Shown here piece after piece: positions 23,223-32,078 of a stretch of DNA of 64,000 bases. Both the position numbers and the translations under genes were made by a program. Under the pieces are notes generated by a model, which saw only the letters and a list, made by a program, of their open reading frames with translations, did not search any database and was not told the origin of the DNA. This DNA comes from Algoriphagus lacus (lineage in GTDB: Bacteria > Bacteroidota > Bacteroidia > Cytophagales > Cyclobacteriaceae), in NCBI RefSeq assembly GCF_003583985.1, contig NZ_QXML01000008.1:1-64000 (forward strand). Reading direction: 5' to 3'. Every line of letters starts with the position of its first letter. The stretch's first letter is position 1.

Positions 23223-25700
23223 ATGAACCAATTCGAAAATTCTTTATTCCAAAACCTTATGAACGGTGACTATGCCGGTGAAGGTGATCTGATCCAACTG
23301 ATTACCGATGAGGAAGAGGAAGATCAAGGCAAGGAGACCTTTGGTGAAGACATTCCCATTCTTTCTGTTCGCAATACCGTCCTTTTTCCGGGGGTAGTTA
23401 TTCCCATTACAGTAGGTAGACAGCGATCCATCCGCCTCGTGAAAAAAGCTCACAAAGGCGATAAACTTATTGGTGTATGCGCCCAGATCAATCCCAACAA
23501 TGATGATCCGGCTTGGGAGGATATCTATCAGGTGGGTACTTTGGCCAAAATCATCAAAATGATCGTGCTTCCGGATGGAAATACCACGATCATCATTCAG
23601 GGCAAAAAGAGGTTCAAAATCCGTGAACAGGTCACCGATGATCCATATTTCATGGCTAAGGTGGATTACCTGGATGAAAATTTCCCTAAGAATTCCAAGA
23701 AAATCAAAGCCTTGGAAGAGTCCCTCAAAGATGCCGCTACCAAAATTCTACATCTGAATCCAGAGATTCCACGTGAGGCTCAGGTGGCTTTGGACAACAT
23801 TGACAATACTCCATTCCTGACTCATTTTCTTTCTTCCAACATCAATGCTCCGGTTGAAACCAAGCAGCGGCTGTTAGAAATCAACGATGGGGTGGAACGG
23901 GCTACGCTTTTGCTCGAACTCATGATGAAAGACATCCAGATGCTGGAGTTGAAGTCAGAGATTCAGAAGAAGGTTCATACCGATATCGATCAGCAGCAGC
24001 GGGATTATTTTCTCCGTCAGCAGATGAAAGTCCTGCAGAATGAGCTTGGTGAGGAGGGCCCGGAGAAGGAAGTGGAGGATCTAAGAGCTCGGGGAGAAAA
24101 GAAAAACTGGCCAAAAGAAGTGAAAAAGCACTTCGAAAAAGAGCTGGACAAAATTCTTCGGATCAACCCTTCCGCAGCGGAATACCCAATTGCGCTCAAC
24201 TATGCCGAAACGATGGTGGAGTTGCCTTGGAACGAGTTCACCCAGGATAATTTTGACCTGAAGCACGCACGGGCCATTTTGGATTCGGATCACTTCGGTT
24301 TGGAAAAAGTGAAGGACCGAATCATCGAATACCTTGCAGTACTCAAGCTGAAAAACGACCTCAAAGGTCCGATTCTTTGCCTTTATGGCCCTCCGGGAGT
24401 GGGTAAAACTTCCCTCGGAAAGTCCATCGCTGCAGCCTTGGGAAGAAAATACATTCGAATGTCTTTAGGGGGACTGCATGATGAGGCCGAAATCCGTGGT
24501 CACCGTAAGACCTACGTAGGTGCGATGCCAGGTAAGATCATCCAGAACATGAAAAAAGTGAAGATCTCCAATCCGGTATTTGTACTGGATGAGATTGATA
24601 AGCTTTCCTCAGATTTCAGAGGTGATCCTTCCTCTGCTTTTTTGGAAGTTCTTGATCCTGAGCAAAACAGCACCTTTCTGGACAATTACCTGGAAGTGGA
24701 ATATGACCTGAGCAAAGTGCTCTTTATTGCTACTGCCAACTCCCTGGATACCATCCAGCCGGCTCTCCGTGACCGAATGGAAATCATCGAGGTGACGGGA
24801 TATACCCAGGAAGAAAAGCTGGAAATCGCTAAGCGTCACCTGGTACCAAAGCAAAGGAAAGAACATGGATTGAAAGCCAAAGACATCAATTTTGACAAGG
24901 CGGCTTTGGTTAAAATCATCGAGGATTATACCCGCGAATCAGGCGTCAGAAGTCTGGAACGAGCAATCGGAAAAGTGGTGCGAAACATTGCCAAATCCAT
25001 TGCCATGGAGGAGGAATACGATCATAAAATTACAGCCGAAGCGGTTCGCAAGATCCTAGGTGCCGAGATATTTGACAAGGAAACCTATCAGGATAACAGT
25101 GTGGCTGGAGTTGTAACAGGCCTGGCCTGGACCAGCGTCGGCGGCGAGATCCTGTTTATTGAATCCAGCTTGAGCAGAGGCAGAGGTAAGTTGACTTTGT
25201 CAGGTCAGCTTGGTGATGTAATGAAAGAGTCAGCGATGACCGCACTTTCTTACCTAAAATCCAAAGCGGAAACGCTTGGAATTGACCATCGGGTTTTTGA
25301 TCAATATGATCTTCACATTCACGTACCTGCCGGTGCAGTGCCTAAGGATGGTCCATCTGCAGGGATCACCATGCTGACCGCAATGGCCTCAGTTTATACG
25401 CAACGAAAGGTAAAAGCCAAAGTGGCTATGACAGGAGAGATCAGTTTGATCGGGAAAGTAATGCCTGTGGGTGGGATCAAGGAAAAAATTCTTGCTGCAA
25501 AACGTGCAGGAATAAAAGAGATCATCCTTTGCAAAAAGAACCTTCGGGACATCGAGGAAATCGATCCTCAATATGTAAAAGGAATCGAATTTCACTTTGT
25601 GGATCGGGTGGATGAAGTGTTGAAAATCGCTTTGACTCAGTCCAAAGTCGACAAACCACTGAAATTCACTTTTTCTCCGGAAACCAAACCAGCGGAATAA
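23223..25700 (+). CDS. lon: ATP-dependent protease Lon
   Basis: An 825-aa cytoplasmic AAA+ protease that degrades misfolded and regulatory proteins. Domains in order: LON substrate-binding domain (about 40-240, SVRNTVLFPGVVIPITV), coiled coil, AAA+ with Walker A GPPGVGKTS and Walker B FVLDEIDKL, and the C-terminal Ser/Lys protease with PKDGPSAGITM and TGEISLIGKVMPVGGIKEK. Length is normal for the Bacteroidota form. The first 35 residues are acidic. A terminator lies just upstream and a palindrome overlaps the short leader. hslU follows after another terminator. Confidence 0.97.
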   Translation: MNQFENSLFQNLMNGDYAGEGDLIQLITDEEEEDQGKETFGEDIPILSVRNTVLFPGVVIPITVGRQRSIRLVKKAHKGDKLIGVCAQINPNNDDPAWEDIYQVGTLAKIIKMIVLPDGNTTIIIQGKKRFKIREQVTDDPYFMAKVDYLDENFPKNSKKIKALEESLKDAATKILHLNPEIPREAQVALDNIDNTPFLTHFLSSNINAPVETKQRLLEINDGVERATLLLELMMKDIQMLELKSEIQKKVHTDIDQQQRDYFLRQQMKVLQNELGEEGPEKEVEDLRARGEKKNWPKEVKKHFEKELDKILRINPSAAEYPIALNYAETMVELPWNEFTQDNFDLKHARAILDSDHFGLEKVKDRIIEYLAVLKLKNDLKGPILCLYGPPGVGKTSLGKSIAAALGRKYIRMSLGGLHDEAEIRGHRKTYVGAMPGKIIQNMKKVKISNPVFVLDEIDKLSSDFRGDPSSAFLEVLDPEQNSTFLDNYLEVEYDLSKVLFIATANSLDTIQPALRDRMEIIEVTGYTQEEKLEIAKRHLVPKQRKEHGLKAKDINFDKAALVKIIEDYTRESGVRSLERAIGKVVRNIAKSIAMEEEYDHKITAEAVRKILGAEIFDKETYQDNSVAGVVTGLAWTSVGGEILFIESSLSRGRGKLTLSGQLGDVMKESAMTALSYLKSKAETLGIDHRVFDQYDLHIHVPAGAVPKDGPSAGITMLTAMASVYTQRKVKAKVAMTGEISLIGKVMPVGGIKEKILAAKRAGIKEIILCKKNLRDIEEIDPQYVKGIEFHFVDRVDEVLKIALTQSKVDKPLKFTFSPETKPAE

Positions 25701-25709
25701 GAACACGAG

Positions 25710-25743
25710 AAAAGGCTTCCTCAGAAAAAAGGAAGCCTTTTAA
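25710..25743 (+). terminator. Intrinsic terminator after lon
   Basis: AAAAGGCTTCC (25710-25720) pairs perfectly with GGAAGCCTTTT (25731-25741), A-rich loop. It isolates lon from hslU. Confidence 0.85.
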
Positions 25744-25793
25744 ATCTTTTGGAAACCTAAACCAGTTTCAAGACCAATACCACAACAATTACC

Positions 25794-27191
25794 ATGAATC
25801 AAATCGAATCACTCACTCCCAGACAGATTGTCGAAGAGTTGGACAAATACATTATCGGACAAAAAGATGCCAAGCGTAACGTGGCAATTGCCCTGCGAAA
25901 CCGCATCCGGCGAATGATGGTAAAGTCCGATATCCAAAAGGACATCGTGCCCAATAATATCCTGATGATCGGAAGTACCGGTGTCGGTAAGACCGAAATC
26001 GCCCGTCGTTTGGCAAAAATTGCCCAAGCACCGTTTACCAAAGTGGAGGCATCCAAATTTACCGAAGTCGGGTACGTTGGTCGGGATGTGGAAAGTATGG
26101 TTCGCGATCTGGTGGAGCAATCTGTTCACCTCGTTCGCGAAGTCAAAAACGAATCCGTCAAGGCAAAAGCTGCCGAATCAGTGGAGGAAATTATCCTGGA
26201 TATTCTCATCCCTCCTGTCAAAAGCGCTGGATTTACCCGGCCTGTATCGTTCAATCCCGAAGGAGAATCCGAACCCAATTCTGATGCTGAACTCAATGAG
26301 CGGACAAGAGAGCGGTTTCGGGAGAAGCTCCGAAACGGGGAGTTGGACGACCGGAAGATTGAAATCAATGTCAAAGCCGCTTCTCCGGTGGGAATCGGGA
26401 TGATCGGTAACGGTATGATCGACGATGCCAGCATGGCAGGTCTTCAGGATATGATCTCCGGCATGATGCCGAAAAAGACAAAAAAGCGAAAACTCAGTAT
26501 TGCCGAGGCTCGAAAAGTGCTATTGGAAGAAGAGACCTCGAAGTTGGTCGATTTTGACGAAGTCAAAGAAGAAGCAATCAAACTCGCAGAAAATAATGGA
26601 ATCATCTTTATCGACGAGATTGATAAAATTGCTTCTAAATCCGGAAAAGGTGGTGGTGGACCTGACGTCAGCCGTGAAGGAGTTCAGCGGGATTTGTTAC
26701 CGATTGTGGAGGGATCCGCTGTCAATACCAAGTACGGAGTAGTCAATACCGATCACGTTCTGTTCATTGCAGCTGGGGCATTTCATGTTAGCAAACCCTC
26801 CGATTTGATCCCGGAACTTCAGGGTCGGTTCCCGATTCGGGTGGAGTTGCAAAGTCTGACACAGGAGGATTTTTCACGAATCCTTCGCGAACCAAAAAAT
26901 GCGCTGACCAAACAGTATCAAGCACTGTTTGAGGCGGAGGAAGTTCAGTTGGACTTCACCGATGATGCGATTGAGGAGATCGCCCGACTGGCTTTTCTGA
27001 TCAACCAGGAAGTGGAAAATATCGGAGCAAGGAGATTGCATACGGTGATGAGTCACTTGCTGAATGACTTTCTCTTTGAGGTGCCGGATGTGATTCAGGC
27101 AAATTCCAAGATCATGGTGACCAAGGAAATGGTTTTGGAAAGGCTGAGCACATTGGTCAAAAACAGAGACCTTTCTCAGTATATTCTGTAA
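25794..27191 (+). CDS. hslU: HslU ATPase subunit of the HslUV protease
   Basis: A 465-aa AAA+ unfoldase that feeds proteins to the HslV peptidase. Motifs: LTPRQIVEELDKYIIGQ at the N-terminus, Walker A GSTGVGKTE, a GYVGRDVESM pore-loop region, the variable I-domain (about 110-240), Walker B IIFIDEIDK, sensor 2 near IGARRLHTV, and the canonical C-terminal DLSQYIL tail that inserts into HslV. hslV is not adjacent on either side, so the peptidase must be encoded elsewhere. Confidence 0.97.
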   Translation: MNQIESLTPRQIVEELDKYIIGQKDAKRNVAIALRNRIRRMMVKSDIQKDIVPNNILMIGSTGVGKTEIARRLAKIAQAPFTKVEASKFTEVGYVGRDVESMVRDLVEQSVHLVREVKNESVKAKAAESVEEIILDILIPPVKSAGFTRPVSFNPEGESEPNSDAELNERTRERFREKLRNGELDDRKIEINVKAASPVGIGMIGNGMIDDASMAGLQDMISGMMPKKTKKRKLSIAEARKVLLEEETSKLVDFDEVKEEAIKLAENNGIIFIDEIDKIASKSGKGGGGPDVSREGVQRDLLPIVEGSAVNTKYGVVNTDHVLFIAAGAFHVSKPSDLIPELQGRFPIRVELQSLTQEDFSRILREPKNALTKQYQALFEAEEVQLDFTDDAIEEIARLAFLINQEVENIGARRLHTVMSHLLNDFLFEVPDVIQANSKIMVTKEMVLERLSTLVKNRDLSQYIL

Positions 27192-27198
27192 TTAATTT

Positions 27199-27221
27199 AA
27201 GGCACTTCGGTGCCTTTTTTC
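27199..27221 (+). terminator. Intrinsic terminator after hslU (UUCG loop)
   Basis: AAGGCAC (27199-27205), loop TTCG, GTGCCTT (27210-27216) and a six-T tail. Only about 6 bp separate its end from the next start codon. Confidence 0.85.
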
Positions 27222-27226
27222 GTGCA

Positions 27227-27961
27227 ATGAAAAAATCTCTTCTCATTCTCACAGGGCATACCAAAGGCCTGGGCAATGCAATTTTGGAACGATTTTTATC
27301 TCTTGAAAATACCCAGATCATAGCTATATCCAGGACCGGTTTGGAGATTCAGCATCCCAACTTAACAGAAGTGCATTTGGACTTGAGTGACTTGGCGGGA
27401 CTGGAGGCCCACCTATCCAAAATTTTTCCTACCGGAGACTTTGATGAGGTGATGCTGGTCAACAATGCCGGTTGGATCGGAGAAGTCAAGCCTGTGGGTA
27501 AGCTTCATCCAAAAGGAATCCGACAGGTGATGAATCTCAATTTATTGGCTCCCATGATACTCACCAATGCATTTGCCAAGGCGTATTCAGAGGTAAAAGG
27601 AAGAAAGGTGATCTGCAACATCAGCTCGGGTGCGGCGCATAAGCCACTTGCTGGTTGGGGAGAGTATTGTAGTAGCAAGGCTGGTTTGGCTATGTTTTCT
27701 CAGGTGGCAGCCAAAGAATTGAGCGACAGTGGATTTCGGGTTTTTTCATTGGCTCCGGGTATAGTCGATACAGAAATGCAGGCTGAAATCAGAGCGGCGG
27801 ACGAATCGGATTTCCCTGCCTTGGATCGATTCAAAAGCTATAAAGAATCAAATCAGCTGAGTTCAGCTGCCGAGGTTGCTGAAAAGATTTTTTACCTATT
27901 GACCCATTCGGAGCTTTTCCCGGAGGTTCTTCAGGATGTTAGAAATTTTAAATTGCCTTAA
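27227..27961 (+). CDS. Short-chain dehydrogenase/reductase
   Basis: A 244-aa NAD(P)-dependent oxidoreductase of the SDR family. Visible are the cofactor motif TGHTKGLG, NNAG near residue 84, and the catalytic set Ser-Tyr-Lys within ISSG...YCSSK (about 133-150). The C-terminal SLAPGIVDTEM segment is typical of sepiapterin/benzil-reductase-like members, but the substrate is not determinable. It starts a few bases after the hslU terminator, so it needs its own promoter overlapping that stem or depends on read-through. It overlaps the stop of the convergent phosphatase gene. Confidence 0.85.
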   Translation: MKKSLLILTGHTKGLGNAILERFLSLENTQIIAISRTGLEIQHPNLTEVHLDLSDLAGLEAHLSKIFPTGDFDEVMLVNNAGWIGEVKPVGKLHPKGIRQVMNLNLLAPMILTNAFAKAYSEVKGRKVICNISSGAAHKPLAGWGEYCSSKAGLAMFSQVAAKELSDSGFRVFSLAPGIVDTEMQAEIRAADESDFPALDRFKSYKESNQLSSAAEVAEKIFYLLTHSELFPEVLQDVRNFKLP

Positions 27962-28449
27962 TCCTTCTTTTTTGGGAAGTCAAAAAACCAAACCTCGGCT
28001 TTTTCGGGTTTGAGATCAGCCCATTTTTCAGATTTTAGCTTAAATCCAAACTGTCCACAGGTAGGAAGATTTTCAATATCACCCCCTAAAAAATTGATCA
28101 ATTCATTAAAGCCCGGATTGTGACCAAAAACAAGGATTGTGTTTTTGGAATCCTTTTGCATGTGGATGTATTTTAAAATGGTATTGGGTGAACCATGAAA
28201 CAGGTTTTTTTCCCAAACTATATCATCGATCGAATAACCCAGTTCTTTAGCCGTGATTTTGGCGGTTTCTGAAGCCCGCAAAGCAGTTGAACTGAGGATC
28301 AAATCTGGCTTAATCCCTCTTTTTTTGAGTCTTTTGGCCATTTTTGGCGCATCATTTATTCCCCGTTCCGCTAATGGGCGGTCATGATCGCTAAGCCAGG
28401 GATTATCCCACGAGGACTTTGCATGTCTGATCAAAATAATTTTCTTCAT
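27958..28449 (-). CDS. SixA-like histidine phosphatase
   Basis: A 163-aa histidine-phosphatase-family enzyme. The catalytic phosphohistidine lies in LIRHAKSSW near the N-terminus, and the second catalytic His is in VFGHNPGFNEL (about residue 108). The short length and absence of extra insertions match SixA-type phosphohistidine phosphatases. The physiological target is unknown. It ends 4 bp inside the convergent SDR gene and starts 88 bp from the divergent cold-shock gene. Confidence 0.85.
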   Translation of the reverse strand: MKKIILIRHAKSSWDNPWLSDHDRPLAERGINDAPKMAKRLKKRGIKPDLILSSTALRASETAKITAKELGYSIDDIVWEKNLFHGSPNTILKYIHMQKDSKNTILVFGHNPGFNELINFLGGDIENLPTCGQFGFKLKSEKWADLKPEKAEVWFFDFPKKKD

Positions 28450-28537
28450 TTTCGTCGAAAAAAAACGATTATTTTGTTTTTTTCAATCAAATATTTACTT
28501 TTAACGCACTTTCAATTACAATTTATCACAATTCATT

Positions 28538-28729
28538 ATGTTTACCGGAACAGTAAAATTTTACAATGAAGCCAAAGGTTTCGGATTTATCGTTGATGAC
28601 GAAACTCAGGGAGATGTATTCGTACACGCTACTGGGTTAGTTGACAAAGTCGCTCAAAATGACAAAGTTACCTACGACATCAAAGATGGTAAAAAAGGAC
28701 CCAACGCCATCAACGTCAAAAAGGCCTAA
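28538..28729 (+). CDS. Cold-shock domain protein
   Basis: A 63-aa single cold-shock domain that binds single-stranded RNA or DNA. RNP1 (KGFGFIVDD, residues 13-21) and RNP2-like (DVFVHATGL) are visible, as is the opening TGTVKFYNEAKG. It is monocistronic with an 88-bp AT-rich leader and a strong terminator that extends into the convergent MscS gene. Confidence 0.95.
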   Translation: MFTGTVKFYNEAKGFGFIVDDETQGDVFVHATGLVDKVAQNDKVTYDIKDGKKGPNAINVKKA

Positions 28730-28759
28730 GAAATTCAAGAGAATGTTTTAGTGTAAATT

Positions 28760-28792
28760 ATCCCCTGAAATCAATTTTCAGGGGATTTTTTG
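28760..28792 (+). terminator. Intrinsic terminator of the cold-shock gene, overlapping mscS 3' end
   Basis: ATCCCCTGAAA (28760-28770) pairs with TTTCAGGGGAT (28776-28786), followed by six T. The stop codon of the convergent MscS-like gene lies in the loop, so one hairpin serves both strands. Confidence 0.85.
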
Positions 28793-31257
28793 TTTTCAGT
28801 GGGTTTTTGCATTTCCTCAGGGAGACTCTTAATGTAAAGGTCTCTTTTGGGAAATGGTATTTCTATTCCGTTTTCCTGGAAAGCATCAAAAATGGCTGTC
28901 ATAACCTCATTTCTCATTTCCAGAAAAATATCCATCGATTCTATCCAGAACAGAAGTCTGAAATCCACCGAACTGTCATTGAATTTCTGCATCAAAATTC
29001 TCGGTGGAGGGACTTTGAGGATTCGATCCCGATCCAAAGCTTTTTCAAGAATTTGTCGGACCAGCTTCATGTCTGAATCGTAGGCCACACCGATATTGAG
29101 TTCAATCCGTCTTCTTTTATCCGAAAGAGTCCAGTTGATAAGACTCTGGGAAAGCAAATCCCCGTTGGGAATTACGACCTCAGCACCGTCATAAGAAAGG
29201 ATTTTGCTGGCGCGTATGCCAACTTCTTTGACTTGTCCGCTCATGTTGCCCACCTCAATATCGTCACCGATCTGAATGGGTCGTTCAAATGCAAGAATAA
29301 CCCCTGAAACAAGATTATTGATGATAGTTTGAAGACCAAAGCCAATACCTACAGAGAGTGCCCCGAGAACAATGGTGATTTTATCCAAAGGAATTTGTGC
29401 TGCAGTGGCTGCGATAATAAACCCGAGGGTCAGAATGGCCAATCGGATCAGTAGTACAGAACTCCCCAGTTTTTTGGTTCGGTCATTGGAATTTTTCTGA
29501 TCTTTAATCGAAGCGAAGTACGCAATATTATTTGCGAGGATATAGGAGACAAAAACCAAAGACGCAAACAGTAAAATACTGCTGAAGGTAAAACTGGCAG
29601 CTCCAAGAGTCCTTTCTTTACTTAGAAATTCTTCCAGTCCGGTATAGACATACTCACTGAGTGAAAGATTATGAAGCAATATTACTGTCCAAAAAAGAAA
29701 GGCCAAGAAAAGGAACACACCTCTGATTCGTTCCTGAATCCCCTTAAAATCAATGTACGAGGTGAAGGAGTCTACTTCTTTTTTGTTTTCAACGATTATG
29801 TAAATGATCTCCATGATCACTTTAATGAAGAAATACAAAGTGACCGCATAGACAAAACTTACCAAACCGGTTATACTCAGGATTTTGGCAAGACTATATC
29901 TTCCGAGTATGTTGGAAAGGATGCCAGCAGTCAATAAAATCATGGTCAAAATCCGAAGCCTTTTTAAGAAGGTAACCTCACTAGGATCGTCAGAGGTGAA
30001 TTTTTTAGGGATTTGAGACAGAATAATCAGGGTAAGGATATTTCCGATCTGGAAATACATCCGTTCTTGATAGGCTATTTCCCAGTAAAGGTTGCTGATC
30101 GTGAAAAAGATAAAAATGACCACTAAGATCATCCATTTTATAAAAACACGAATCGGAAAAGCGTTATAGATCAAAAACGATGAGAAAAAGACCAACAGGT
30201 ACATGAAAAATGTGAGTAGGGCAATCGAGCCTGTGTCAAACATGTAGAAGACCAAGGGGAGCAAAGCCACCATGACTGAAGCGAAAGGTCTTTTGTCGAG
30301 GTACTTTATCCTGCTTAGAATAATACTTCCAAACTCTTTGTCACTTCGAATACTTTTCAGTGTCCGGTAGACCAGTAAAAAACCGCCAATTAGAATAATC
30401 AGGGCTAGATAAGTGATGAAAAGGTCAGTTTTAAGCTGCCTTACCAAAAACAGGTAATTGAGCTTAATCGATTCGATTGTAATTTGAAAAATTGACTTTG
30501 GGGAAGGAATTGAATAAGACTCCCAAATGAAGTTTATCTCCTTTTTGAAGAGATTCTTTTCCAATTGCGATTTATTGATATCCACGTACCGTCTAAGCTC
30601 CCTGATACCGGTTGTAATATTACTCAGTTGGGACTGGTATCGGGCTGCCTGTAATTCCTGCTTATAAATCGTGCTGTCCAGAATATGGAGGTTTTCTTTA
30701 AGGTGAAAAATTTCATCTGAATACATCGGAAGGAGCAGGGTGTCCCGGATTTTGTATTTGAAAAACTGATCGTTTTTGACGGTCTTGAGCAAACTGTCCA
30801 AGTCATTCAAGCGATCCAATCTTTTCTGGACCAGCACATCAAGTTCCTGATTGTTTTCTTCGGTAGCTTTTAAAATCCGTAAAAGAGCATTGACATAGCG
30901 GAAATTAAACTGTGTGTTTGGATTTTTTGTCCTCTCTCGAATGGCAGTAACGGTTTGCTGCATGCTTGGAATCTCCTCCGCAAGGCGGGTAGTATCCATG
31001 CTTTCCTGAAGCTCCATCATGATTTCATGGGCCATAAGGCTGTAGGTCCGGCCTTTTTTGATGAGTTCCTCGAGAGATGGAGTGAGCAATTGCTGCGAAA
31101 GTTCAGGTCCAATCAGGGTCGAATCCATGATGATCAAACTGTCTTTTGCCGAAATCAGCAGGCTGTCAATTTTTCTGATCGGAAGGGAATCCTGACCAAA
31201 TCCCAAGGATGAAACCAGAAAGAGGAAAGAGACAAGAAACGGGAAATACTTTTTCAT
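28771..31257 (-). CDS. Large MscS-family mechanosensitive channel
   Basis: An 828-aa membrane channel with a signal peptide (about 1-21). Residues about 30-250 form a helical, probably coiled-coil periplasmic domain, followed by about ten membrane helices (260-640). The conserved MscS pore and beta domain begins at GALSVGIGFGLQTIINNLVSG and continues IQIGDDIEVGNMSGQVKEVGIR, ending near residue 800. It is of the MscK/YbdG-like long class that relieves osmotic pressure. The C-terminal tail is hydrophilic (PTENKKSPEN) and coded within the shared terminator. Confidence 0.9.
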   Translation of the reverse strand: MKKYFPFLVSFLFLVSSLGFGQDSLPIRKIDSLLISAKDSLIIMDSTLIGPELSQQLLTPSLEELIKKGRTYSLMAHEIMMELQESMDTTRLAEEIPSMQQTVTAIRERTKNPNTQFNFRYVNALLRILKATEENNQELDVLVQKRLDRLNDLDSLLKTVKNDQFFKYKIRDTLLLPMYSDEIFHLKENLHILDSTIYKQELQAARYQSQLSNITTGIRELRRYVDINKSQLEKNLFKKEINFIWESYSIPSPKSIFQITIESIKLNYLFLVRQLKTDLFITYLALIILIGGFLLVYRTLKSIRSDKEFGSIILSRIKYLDKRPFASVMVALLPLVFYMFDTGSIALLTFFMYLLVFFSSFLIYNAFPIRVFIKWMILVVIFIFFTISNLYWEIAYQERMYFQIGNILTLIILSQIPKKFTSDDPSEVTFLKRLRILTMILLTAGILSNILGRYSLAKILSITGLVSFVYAVTLYFFIKVIMEIIYIIVENKKEVDSFTSYIDFKGIQERIRGVFLFLAFLFWTVILLHNLSLSEYVYTGLEEFLSKERTLGAASFTFSSILLFASLVFVSYILANNIAYFASIKDQKNSNDRTKKLGSSVLLIRLAILTLGFIIAATAAQIPLDKITIVLGALSVGIGFGLQTIINNLVSGVILAFERPIQIGDDIEVGNMSGQVKEVGIRASKILSYDGAEVVIPNGDLLSQSLINWTLSDKRRRIELNIGVAYDSDMKLVRQILEKALDRDRILKVPPPRILMQKFNDSSVDFRLLFWIESMDIFLEMRNEVMTAIFDAFQENGIEIPFPKRDLYIKSLPEEMQKPTENKKSPEN

Positions 31258-31479
31258 TGAGCATTAGAAATCCAACGAAAAATAGGGATTTTATCCAGTA
31301 TTGTAGGTGAGGGTCGGTTCATGATTTTTGTCAACTCTGGGATGAAAAAAATAAGTTTTCGGTCAATTTGGCTGAAAATTGGGTTTTGGAGATTCATTTT
31401 TGAGACAAAAAGACCGAAAAATTCGACTGGAATGGAATTTTCTAGAATGGAGAATAGATCATTTAAACCAACTTCTACT

Positions 31480-31908
31480 ATGAAACTTGTAAGATACAAC
31501 CAACTCGACCCTCAGGTTCCGGCTACATTCAGCGGAATGCTTGACCGGTTCTTCAACGATTCTTTCGGTGCTGCATTGAAGCAGTTTAATCCGGCAGTGG
31601 ATATCGCAGAGGATGAGAAGTCCTATGAAATCCATGTAGCCGTGCCCGGAGTGAAGAAGTCCGACTTCAAAATCGAACTCGTAGACGGAAAGCTCACTAT
31701 CTCCGGAGAGCGAAAAATGGAAGAGAAAAAAGAAGGCAAAAACTTCCACAGTTTAGAGACCCAGTATGGCGCTTTCAGAAGGTCTTTTTTCATTCCGGAA
31801 GATGTAATCGAGGACAAAACCGAGGCGACCTATGAGGATGGAGTTCTCAAATTGGTCCTTCCAAAAAGGGAAAAGAAAGTCAACAAAGCGACTATTGAGG
31901 TAAAGTAA
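31480..31908 (+). CDS. Hsp20/alpha-crystallin small heat-shock protein
   Basis: A 142-aa cytoplasmic holdase chaperone. I start at the ATG at 31480 because a longer frame from 31321 is not homologous in character. The alpha-crystallin domain spans about residues 38-130: FNPAVDIAEDEKSYEIHVAVPG, the LTISGERK strand, GAFRRSFFIPEDV and DGVLKLVLPK. A dimer of oligomers is expected. The gene is monocistronic, with a terminator just after the stop. Confidence 0.95.
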   Translation: MKLVRYNQLDPQVPATFSGMLDRFFNDSFGAALKQFNPAVDIAEDEKSYEIHVAVPGVKKSDFKIELVDGKLTISGERKMEEKKEGKNFHSLETQYGAFRRSFFIPEDVIEDKTEATYEDGVLKLVLPKREKKVNKATIEVK

Positions 31909-31912
31909 TCGG

Positions 31913-31945
31913 AGAGTGGGGAAACCCACTCTTCATTTATTTTTG
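31913..31945 (+). terminator. Intrinsic terminator after hsp20
   Basis: AGAGTGGG (31913-31920), loop GAAA, CCCACTCT (31925-31932), then a T-rich tail (TCATTTATTTTTG). Confidence 0.75.
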
Positions 31946-32078
31946 TTATACCCTTTAGAGTCCCAAAAAAGCGGTTAAATCTTGTTAATTTGGACGGATA
32001 GACTAACCCAAGTGGTTTCGAAATGAGTCTATAACTTTGAAAATTTGTACTGGGAAAAAATAGAAATCAGAAAAATTT

